Shown here one piece after another: positions 1-5,914 of a stretch of 13,856 nucleotides of DNA (the first letter of the stretch is position 1; every line of letters begins with the position of its first letter). The notes under the pieces were generated by a model, which made no database searches, had not been told where the DNA came from, and saw only the letters and a program-made list of their open reading frames with translations. Made by a program: the position numbers and the translations under genes. Source of the DNA: Verrucomicrobiota bacterium (lineage in GTDB: Bacteria; Verrucomicrobiota; Verrucomicrobiia; Limisphaerales; AV2); the NCBI GenBank assembly GCA_003218935.1, contig QHPA01000231.1:1-13856 (forward strand), written 5' to 3'.

Positions 1-66
1 CGATGTTCAATGTTCCTCCGGGTTCATGGGGAGGGAACACCTCCAAAAATTTGACGTGAGTTGGGG

Positions 67-156
67 CCATGAACGGTGGGGCGAGACTCCGTCGAGCCCT
101 AATTTTATCCATCAGAGATCAGGGCTCGACGGAGTCTCGCCCCACCCGGTTCATGG
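67..156. repeat. Long inverted repeat (34-bp stem, 20-base loop)
   Basis: Positions 75-100 and 121-146 are perfect 26-bp reverse complements, separated by a 20-base AT-richer spacer (101-120). After a 2-base bulge (147-148) pairing resumes for 8 more bases (67-74 with 149-156). The outer part carries the word GTTCATGG, which also occurs at 22-29 in direct orientation. The element lies just past the stop of the minus-strand amylase (193), so transcripts would fold into a very stable hairpin; a bidirectional terminator or a dispersed palindromic repeat both fit. There is no T-tract typical of an intrinsic terminator. No open frame here looks like a gene. Confidence 0.85.
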
Positions 157-174
157 GAAGAGAGCGGGGGACTT

Positions 175-189
175 CCACGATGGTCGTGG
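175..189. other. Small hairpin after the amylase stop codon
   Basis: CCACGA (175-180) and TCGTGG (184-189) pair around a 3-base loop, four bases past the amylase stop on the minus strand. There is no U-tract, so calling it a terminator would be a guess. Confidence 0.3.
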
Positions 190-192
190 TAT

Positions 193-2448
193 CTAGGGTG
201 AATATACACCGCGATAGAATCGTACGGATGTATTGCCGGCAACGCTGTCCGTGAAATCGAACGGAGCCGCATTGGTGGTGATCGCGCTCCAGTTGGTCAG
301 ATCGGACGACGCCTGAACGAGGTAGCTCAGCCCGAGGCCGCCGATCAGGGTAAACTGAAATTGCCCGTTCGCAAGCCATTTCAAGTTGGCGAAACTCGGA
401 GCGGTCGGCTTGAGGCTCGTTGGCGCGGTGTAGTCCACTTTCACCCAGATTTTCTGCGAAGCGTTTGTCGCCTCGGTGTAGTGAACTTTGATCGTCTCAT
501 ATTCCGAATCGGGCGGCGCGTAAGTCAACGTGAGATTTCCGACGCCGACAACATTCGTGAGTTGCGCGCCGGAGTTGCCGAACACCAGCACTTCGAAGCG
601 GTTGGTCGAGAATTGAGGATACGCGTTGATCGTCACCGTTTTCCCGTTCCCCGCAAAAATCTTCCCGGCGGTCCGCATTGCTGTTGAGTTCGCGGGTAGC
701 GCGCCGCCTTGTCCGAGTGAGTTCGGGTGCGAATCGCCGAGGTCGTCGGCCATTTCCCATTCCTGCGTGGTGCTCCGGTTCGCCGGATTGAAGCCGCCGG
801 TGATGCCAACCGGGCCCCAAACACAGTAGCCGCGCCGCGCGTTCGAGCCGTTACACGGCGGAACGGAAATGGTCGCGCGGCCGGCGCCGTCCGTCGTGAT
901 GTCGGTGCCGTTGGCGCCGGAGTAGTCGTGCAGTTGAACGTTCGGGCCGAACGCAGTTTGGACCGTGGCGTTTTGCCAGGTGTCCCAGTTGTCATTCACG
1001 CCGATGATGGCATGGGCACTGCGCTCGATGATGAGCAGGTCCGTGGCCTCCCAGCGCACCAGGTAAGCACCGTCTTTGAAATTCAGCTTTTGATAGCACC
1101 AGAGCAGATTCACCAGCCAGTCACGCGCGGGCAGTTCGGTCGGATTTTCGGGGTGATGCGTCCAGCGCCGGCCCGTGCCGCCCACGTCGAACAGGTCTTC
1201 AAAGAAAATGTTCGGCGAACCATCCACGGCCATCGCGACGGCGTAGGCGGCCTGGATGCGCGGATCGAACGGGTCAATGTGTCCGCCGAGTTCGTTGCCA
1301 GTGTCCCAGCCGATGTAATTGCCGCTCGCGCTCAGCATCGGACGAAACGTGTCATGGCTGTTCACAAACGGCGCGGTGCGCGAGCGCCGATTCTGTTGCG
1401 CAGAGGGCAGGGAACCGAGATCGAATGAGCCGGACGAACTGACCATATTCTTCAGCGCGGCGCGCAGGCTGAAGTCGAAGCTGCCGACGAGGTCGTAACC
1501 GCCACCGTTGCTCGCATTCACCGAGTCCACCCAGGAGTCCATCTCGGAAGCGCTGCCGACGTATTCGCCCACGGCATACATATGATTGCCGCCCGAAGCG
1601 AACACCGCGTTGTAAGCGAGGTTCCAGAGAAAATCCTGGGTCGCCCACGGCTCGAAATGTTTCGCGGCGTCGAGCCGAAAGCCGTCCACGCCGGTCTGCT
1701 TTTTAAGCCAGATTGACCAGTCGCGAATGCCGTTTCGCATGTAGTTGGCTGACTGGGCCGGGTTGTAGCTGCAATTGCCGCTCAGGCCAAACGCGCCGTT
1801 CAAGTAACAAATGTCCGGGCCAAAGTAACTCGCGGTGATGTCGTCCGGGCCTTCAGCATTGTGGGCGGGGTTCGGATGAAAATTTTGCCAGTTCTTTGGA
1901 AAGCGCCCGTGCCGCGCGCCGTAGTCTGCGGCGCTGCCGTCGCCAATCGGCGTAGCGTAGCAGGCGTAACGGAAATTCTTGTATTGCGTCGAGCCCCAGG
2001 CGGAGGGGTCCTGCCCGCCCGCGCCGCCATTTTCTGAACCCGCGCCGTTCAGATGGTTCCAAACCATGTCCTGAACCACATCGATGCCGTTGGCGTGCAG
2101 CACAGCGACCATGCGCAGAAAAGCGTCCTTGGTTCCGAACCGCGTCGTTGTGCTGCCGCATTGGAATTTGTCGCCAAGATCGTAGTGATCGAACGGCGCG
2201 TAGCCAACTGAACCGGTGGCGTTCTGATTCTTCACCGTCGGCGGAACCCAGACGGCGTCGATGCCCATTGAGCGCAGCCGCGGGGCGAGATCGGCGAGAT
2301 AAGTGGCCCAGTCGTTGGGATAATGGTTGTTACAGTAATTCCACCAAAAGCCCTGAAGGACGACCTTGCCGTTCCAAGGGTTCGCGCGGGCGTCGGTGAT
2401 GAAGCAGCAGACCAGAGCCAGGAAACTAATGGCTTTGCGAAGTCGCAT
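193..2448 (-). CDS. Secreted GH13 alpha-amylase with C-terminal sorting-like module
   Basis: Probable extracellular alpha-amylase (endo-hydrolysis of alpha-1,4-glucan), 751 residues from the chosen ATG. Residues 1-22 form a signal peptide (MRLRK, hydrophobic core, ARA cleavage site). The GH13 barrel shows the four classic regions: DMVWNH (~127-132), GFRLDAAKH with the nucleophile at about Asp260, GEYVG with the acid/base at about Glu295, and FVNSHD with the stabiliser at about Asp366. A beta-rich region follows, and residues ~681-751 form a separate module with QASSDLTNW and a terminal RFYR motif, typical of exported Verrucomicrobia proteins. An in-frame ATG at 2484 would add 12 residues, but it lies inside the putative -35 box and leaves a worse signal peptide. 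The GH13 subfamily and exact substrate are not determined. It is a single gene with no sugar-transport or regulator neighbour in view. Confidence 0.93.
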   Translation of the reverse strand: MRLRKAISFLALVCCFITDARANPWNGKVVLQGFWWNYCNNHYPNDWATYLADLAPRLRSMGIDAVWVPPTVKNQNATGSVGYAPFDHYDLGDKFQCGSTTTRFGTKDAFLRMVAVLHANGIDVVQDMVWNHLNGAGSENGGAGGQDPSAWGSTQYKNFRYACYATPIGDGSAADYGARHGRFPKNWQNFHPNPAHNAEGPDDITASYFGPDICYLNGAFGLSGNCSYNPAQSANYMRNGIRDWSIWLKKQTGVDGFRLDAAKHFEPWATQDFLWNLAYNAVFASGGNHMYAVGEYVGSASEMDSWVDSVNASNGGGYDLVGSFDFSLRAALKNMVSSSGSFDLGSLPSAQQNRRSRTAPFVNSHDTFRPMLSASGNYIGWDTGNELGGHIDPFDPRIQAAYAVAMAVDGSPNIFFEDLFDVGGTGRRWTHHPENPTELPARDWLVNLLWCYQKLNFKDGAYLVRWEATDLLIIERSAHAIIGVNDNWDTWQNATVQTAFGPNVQLHDYSGANGTDITTDGAGRATISVPPCNGSNARRGYCVWGPVGITGGFNPANRSTTQEWEMADDLGDSHPNSLGQGGALPANSTAMRTAGKIFAGNGKTVTINAYPQFSTNRFEVLVFGNSGAQLTNVVGVGNLTLTYAPPDSEYETIKVHYTEATNASQKIWVKVDYTAPTSLKPTAPSFANLKWLANGQFQFTLIGGLGLSYLVQASSDLTNWSAITTNAAPFDFTDSVAGNTSVRFYRGVYSP

Positions 2449-2455
2449 CGGCTTA

Positions 2456-2484
2456 CTTGTAACCCGACTGCCGTCGCGATGCAA
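2456..2484 (-). promoter_or_regulatory. Putative promoter of the amylase gene
   Basis: On the minus strand TTGCAT (2479-2484) is followed by a 17-base spacer and TACAAG (2456-2461). Seven bases then separate the -10-like box from the ATG at 2448. No Shine-Dalgarno sequence fits in the gap, so the transcript may start at or next to the start codon. The hexamers match the sigma-70 consensus only partly (3/6 and 4/6); the call rests on spacing and on the same arrangement at other genes in this window. Confidence 0.45.
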
Positions 2485-2490
2485 ACCTGC

Positions 2491-2548
2491 GCTCGTCCTC
2501 GTTCTCCTCCTCGTCAGTTTTCAAGGCTTTTCGAGGACGAGGACGAAC
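2491..2548. repeat. GGACGA/TCGTCC imperfect hairpin repeat
   Basis: Positions 2491-2506 pair with 2533-2548 (14 Watson-Crick pairs, one G-T, one mismatch) around a 26-base loop. The right arm has two tandem GGACGA-like units and the left arm the complementary TCGTCC units. Low-complexity purine/pyrimidine arms of this type look like an amplified intergenic repeat. It sits about 45 bases upstream of the amylase start, beyond its candidate -35 box, so it could also terminate antisense or upstream transcription. Confidence 0.6.
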
Positions 2549-2645
2549 TCCCACCTCGGGGTGGCCTTTCTGATTGTTATCATGGCTCGGGGCATCAGGA
2601 ACTTTCATCCGAGCTCAGAGCCGTCATGCGGTGGCCTCAAAATGC

Positions 2646-2734
2646 GGCAGTGTCCTGATTTGGTTGTAGCGTCGGCGCTGTGCGCCGATTCATCGAGCCA
2701 TAGGATCGACTCTACATCAAATCAGGACACTGCC
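2646..2734. mobile_element. 89-bp MITE-like element with 17-bp terminal inverted repeats
   Basis: Positions 2646-2662 and 2718-2734 are perfect 17-bp reverse complements beginning GGCAGTGTCC. They are flanked directly by CAAAATGC (2638-2645) and TAAAATGC (2735-2742), a 7/8 match that looks like an 8-bp target-site duplication. Inside, TCGGCGC (2672-2678) and GCGCCGA (2682-2688) form a tight hairpin with a 3-base loop. The element is too short to code for a transposase, so it would be a non-autonomous element moved in trans. An 8-bp duplication is a known property of IS1595-family elements, among others; assignment to that family is a guess from size and end structure only. Confidence 0.65.
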
Positions 2735-2794
2735 TAAAATGCTGTTGCACAGTGAAACAGGTTTTGCGGGAGAGTGACGTAGCTCCGAAATGAT

Positions 2795-3194
2795 GTGAAA
2801 ATGCTCAAACCCGATTTGGGCCGTGCTTTTTCATCGCGCCTTTTCCGGTCCGACGCGTTCACTTTGATCGAGCTTCTGGTCGTCATTGCCATCATCGCAA
2901 TCCTTGCGGAACGGGAAGACCTTCAAGTTGGGCGCGTTCAATCCATCGGCCTACGCCATGTGGGAACCGGAAATCCAGAATTTCGGCGGCGTCTGGGGCT
3001 CCAACCGTGGTTTCGACGCCAGCCAGTTCCCCGACAGAGGCGAGGGCATCGGTCATCGTCACAAGAAGGGCGCGGTCATTACCGGGTTCGGCGCCCACGT
3101 CCACTTCATCAAATACGAAGACTTCGATCGCGAACAAAAATACAACAGACCCGGACTCCTCTGGTGCGTGCCTGACAGCAGGACCGGGGAATAG
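2795..3194 (+). pseudogene. Type IV pilin-like (prepilin leader, H-X9-DG type) remnant with internal deletion
   Basis: The N-terminal half reads (GTG 2795 or ATG 2801) through a classic prepilin cleavage and helix motif, FTLIELLVVIAIIAILA, up to about 2908. Intact relatives would continue with ALLLPAL and about 100-150 further residues. Here the reading frame slips by +1, and from about 2910 the other frame encodes a typical family tail of about 94 residues: MWEPEIQNFGG, then RHKKGAVITGFGAHV in the place of the usual H-X9-DG motif (Gly-Ala instead of Asp-Gly), then PGLLWCVPDS and a TAG stop at 3192-3194. Head and tail are therefore present, but the middle is missing and the frame is broken. 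The head frame alone continues to 3175 as unrelated sequence. The normal product would be an exported pseudopilin-like surface protein. An assembly error at 2904-2910 is an alternative. Confidence 0.75.
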
Positions 3195-3317
3195 TCAACG
3201 GGCCAGGGTTCCCCGTAGCAGCCGACGTAAGAAGCCTCAAAATCCCATCACGCGTCACCGGGGAACGGGAACGACTCAGCCCTCATTTGACACCAAGAGG
3301 TCATTCGAATTTCGGCA
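3195..3317. other. Convergent gap between pilin remnant and esterase
   Basis: This 123-base gap has an 8-bp inverted repeat, GTTCCCCG (3208-3215) with CGGGGAAC (3259-3266), around a 43-base loop. ACCGGGGAA also occurs twice in direct orientation (3183-3191 and 3257-3265). It could terminate both converging transcripts, but there is no T-tract. No gene is seen. Confidence 0.35.
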
Positions 3318-4607
3318 TTAGTGAGCGGGTCTGCCGAAATGTTTGTCGGCGAAGTCGAGGAAGATATTCCAATCCTCTTTGGTCATCGAATGTTTGCCGG
3401 GCCGGATGTAATATCCGAGCGCGCTGTCAACCAGCTTTCCCACTTCAGGCATTTGGCCGGCGTCCAGCCCCTCGGCGCCCAGCAACCGATAAACCGGATC
3501 GGCCGCCTGCAGCATTTCAAATTGTCCCCCTGGATTGGCCCAGGTGTCTTCGGTGGAATTGGGCAGGAGGACCGGACGCGGCGCGCAGAGCGCGATGAGA
3601 CAATGCTGGTCGAAGGGCAGCTTGTCCGGCTGTTCGTTGAAGTTTTTGAACATGGTGTTGAACCAGTGCGGGAAATGGTCGTTGATCTGTTTGACGGACT
3701 CGCCGATTTTGCCGCGGCTGGGCGCGGTTCCGCCGCAGCCGGCCTGCAGCGGTATCGCCAGGGCGATGCGTTCATCAAACGCCGCCGCAACCAACGCGGC
3801 TTTCCCGTTGCGCGAGTGGCCTACCACGGCGATCTGTTTCGCATTAACAGACTTGTCCGTGACCAGATAGTCCACTGCGCGTGACACGCCCCAGGCCCAC
3901 GCCGCGATAGTGCCCCAGTCGTAATTCTTTCGCGCTTTCGCGTAGTATGCCCGGATCCCCTCCTTCGCCTCCGGGCGGTCCGGTTCAACGTCGCCATTGT
4001 AAAACGTGGCGACGGCGTAGCCGCGATCGATGGATTGTTCGATGGCCCACACGTCCGCTTGTTTGCCGCGACCGGCGTCAGTCGCGCGATTGGTTTGCGC
4101 GCCGGGACAGTTGTTCGGCATCCAAACGGTCGGCAGCGGTACGGTCGGGTCCGTCAGCACCGTATGGTTGCCGCAGAAATTCAGGCCGACAAACACCGGA
4201 GCGGGTTTCGTCCGTTGATTCGGCACGACCATGAGCAGGTGAATTCGAGGCGCATCGTTTGTTCCGAGAGCGATCGTGATTTCCTTTACTGTCGCCTTGC
4301 CGTCGAACAAACTTCGGTCCACGCGTTCAACCGAGAAATGCATCCCCGCCGGGGCTGGTGGCATGGCGCCATACATGTAATGCTCAAACAGCGCCTTCAA
4401 TTCCGGCCGCCTGCTTTTCACCCACTGTTTCGTGGTAGTGACGCGCTCGCCGTTTGACAGGACCAGCGGATCGGGCAGTCCGGGTTGCGATGCCAGTTGT
4501 GAAACATCCGGGAGACGGGCGGCCAGAACGCTGTGGCTGGCAAAGAGAACCGCGATCAATGAGCACGCGATGATGCCTTGGACCGGAAGAGATAAGAATG
4601 AACTCAT
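3318..4607 (-). CDS. Secreted CE15-type glucuronoyl esterase (alpha/beta hydrolase)
   Basis: 429 residues from the ATG at 4607. CE15 enzymes cleave ester bonds between 4-O-methyl-glucuronic acid of xylan and lignin alcohols; homologues are often annotated as acetyl xylan esterase. A signal peptide covers ~1-29 (MSSFLS, hydrophobic core, SVLA cleavage site). The nucleophile motif GHSRNGKAA puts Ser at ~265, and the His is in RPGKHS at ~406. Other CE15-like blocks are AGCGGTAPSR, IGESVKQIN, PHWF, LPFDQH and APRPVLL. The canonical acid position, 23 residues after the Ser in characterised CE15s, holds Gln288; Glu353 or Asp354 in TEDTWANP may serve instead. The frame is open upstream to 4862, but that extension lacks a signal peptide at its start and would run through the divergent gene's start, so 4607 is preferred. 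It is transcribed away from the neighbour at 4702. Confidence 0.88.
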   Translation of the reverse strand: MSSFLSLPVQGIIACSLIAVLFASHSVLAARLPDVSQLASQPGLPDPLVLSNGERVTTTKQWVKSRRPELKALFEHYMYGAMPPAPAGMHFSVERVDRSLFDGKATVKEITIALGTNDAPRIHLLMVVPNQRTKPAPVFVGLNFCGNHTVLTDPTVPLPTVWMPNNCPGAQTNRATDAGRGKQADVWAIEQSIDRGYAVATFYNGDVEPDRPEAKEGIRAYYAKARKNYDWGTIAAWAWGVSRAVDYLVTDKSVNAKQIAVVGHSRNGKAALVAAAFDERIALAIPLQAGCGGTAPSRGKIGESVKQINDHFPHWFNTMFKNFNEQPDKLPFDQHCLIALCAPRPVLLPNSTEDTWANPGGQFEMLQAADPVYRLLGAEGLDAGQMPEVGKLVDSALGYYIRPGKHSMTKEDWNIFLDFADKHFGRPAH

Positions 4608-4614
4608 GGGCAGC

Positions 4615-4643
4615 AGGCTAGGCGACCGGACCCGCGAACGCAA
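4615..4643 (-). promoter_or_regulatory. Putative promoter of the CE15 esterase
   Basis: On the minus strand TTGCGT (4638-4643), a 17-base spacer and TAGCCT (4615-4620) lie 7 bases before the ATG at 4607. No Shine-Dalgarno sequence is present. The geometry matches the amylase and the divergent gene. Confidence 0.45.
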
Positions 4644-4665
4644 TCCCACATGCATTCGTTCGCGC

Positions 4666-4694
4666 TTGGGGTTTGAAACGAACAGGGCTACGCT
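4666..4694 (+). promoter_or_regulatory. Putative promoter of the divergent secreted protein
   Basis: TTGGGG (4666-4671), a 17-base spacer and TACGCT (4689-4694) end 7 bases before the ATG at 4702. No Shine-Dalgarno sequence fits. With the esterase promoter it forms a back-to-back pair inside the 94-base gap; the two -35 boxes are 22 bases apart, so one regulator could control both. Confidence 0.4.
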
Positions 4695-4701
4695 CTGAGC
4701 A

Positions 4702-5853
4702 ATGAACATCGCTTCCACCCGCTTCTCAGCATCCTTCAGCATCGGAGCTGTCCTGTGGCTGGCGTCGCAACTTTCGGCGGCGGATCGATTCGGAGCCGCA
4801 TCCCAACCCGCTGCGGTAAAACCGAACGAATTGGTGTTGGCGGAGCCAGCCGCAGTCACCAAAAAGGCCGTCGTCGCGTGGAAGACCGATGGGTTGACAG
4901 GTGTGGTGGCTGTGTTGGACGAACGGTTCAGCGCGAAAACTTACCAATCGTCGGCGAAAGCGGCCCGCGGCAGCGGATTGGATTTGTATTACTGGATCGA
5001 GGTCGGGCGGGATCCAAATTTGGCGGAGGAGCATCCGGAATGGATGGCGTCACTGGGGATGCACACGGACTGGTTGAAACGGTTTCCGCACGCCAAAACT
5101 CCTGGAGCCGGTGAAGTGGCCAAAGCGTTCCCGTGGGTTTCCATTAACTATCGGGAGGCATTCAACGCGCATTTGGCGCGAATCGATCGTTTGCTGAGAC
5201 GGGTTCCGCCGGGTTATCGCGGGATTTTGGTGAATGATTTGCAAGGCGGACCGGCCTCTTGTGGCTGCGGCAATCTGCAATGCCGTTGGGCGACCGACTA
5301 TCACGTTCCGGCTACTGCCATGAAATTTGAAGCGGACGATGCCGCCGCCAGATTCGTTGCGGCGGTGCAGGCAAAGGTCGGCAGCAAGGAAGTCATTCCT
5401 GTCTGGGCCACCGAATGTGACAAAGAGGACTTGCCGAAAGAGAAAAGGGCAGGGGAGTGGACAACCGGTTACTCGGGCACGGTTGGTTGCGCGGTCGGGA
5501 GTTGCCCCAAAGTGTTCACGCAACAATTCACGGCGCTGACCAGGACGCACCGCGGCAATGTGGGAATCCTGGCGTTGCATCGCGAACTGGGCCGGGTATT
5601 TCCGAAGTACGGCGCAGCCACCGGCTGGATCGGGCACACGCTGGAGTACCTGGACCGGACTTTGCCGGACAACGGCGGACAAGCGATGCCACACGAGCGG
5701 CTGTGGTTGGTTGTCCAAGGCTATGATGTTTCGCACGAGGAAGAAAAGGCGGCGCGGCAATCGGCGGCGAGAACAGGTGTTGGCGCGGTGATTGTCGCGC
5801 GGGCACGGATTGACCAGTCGTTTGAGCCGCGCATTGTGCCGGTGAAAAAATGA
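4702..5853 (+). CDS. Secreted protein of unknown family with CxCx4C and Cx4C motifs
   Basis: 383 residues; I do not recognise the family. A signal peptide covers 1-26 (MNIASTRF, hydrophobic core, LSA before AD). A barrel-like feel comes from alternating strand and helix stretches, such as DLYYWIEVGRD (~94-104), the HPEWMASLG motif (~111-119), ILVNDLQGG (~175-183) and VIPVWATE (~231-238). HPEW/HPDW followed by a tract like this also occurs in uncharacterised glycoside-hydrolase-like exported proteins, so a TIM-barrel hydrolase is possible but not shown. Six cysteines cluster at 187, 189, 194, 239, 263 and 268, suggesting disulfides or a metal site outside the cytoplasm. It is divergent from the CE15 esterase, separated by 94 bases with two facing promoter candidates. 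The downstream tilS starts 61 bases later. No frameshift or truncation is visible. Confidence 0.85.
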   Translation: MNIASTRFSASFSIGAVLWLASQLSAADRFGAASQPAAVKPNELVLAEPAAVTKKAVVAWKTDGLTGVVAVLDERFSAKTYQSSAKAARGSGLDLYYWIEVGRDPNLAEEHPEWMASLGMHTDWLKRFPHAKTPGAGEVAKAFPWVSINYREAFNAHLARIDRLLRRVPPGYRGILVNDLQGGPASCGCGNLQCRWATDYHVPATAMKFEADDAAARFVAAVQAKVGSKEVIPVWATECDKEDLPKEKRAGEWTTGYSGTVGCAVGSCPKVFTQQFTALTRTHRGNVGILALHRELGRVFPKYGAATGWIGHTLEYLDRTLPDNGGQAMPHERLWLVVQGYDVSHEEEKAARQSAARTGVGAVIVARARIDQSFEPRIVPVKK

Positions 5854-5880
5854 TTCGGAGCCCGACTCGGACAAAGCCGC

Positions 5881-5908
5881 TTGCCTCCCTGCCCGGAGCC
5901 AATAGCAT
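5881..5908 (+). promoter_or_regulatory. Putative promoter of tilS
   Basis: TTGCCT (5881-5886), a 16-base spacer and TAGCAT (5903-5908) end 6 bases before the GTG at 5915. The hexamers match the sigma-70 consensus 4/6 each. This may be where the housekeeping block's transcription starts. Confidence 0.4.
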
Positions 5909-5914
5909 GAGGGA

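Larger units (their letters stand above)
2449..2794. other. Repeat-rich gene-free gap
   Basis: This 346-base stretch separates the minus-strand amylase from the pilin-like remnant. It contains the amylase promoter candidate, a GGACGA-type hairpin and an 89-bp MITE-like element, listed separately. Plus-strand open frames across it have no recognisable protein features and cross the repeats, so I do not call a gene here. Confidence 0.6.

Noticed and set aside
2323..2737. Plus-strand open frames across the amylase start and the repeat gap
   Set aside because: They run through the hairpin repeat and the MITE-like element and have no recognisable protein features.
4608..4862. 85-residue upstream extension of the esterase
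   Set aside because: It lacks a signal peptide at its start, crosses the divergent gene and its promoter, and the ATG at 4607 gives a proper signal peptide.
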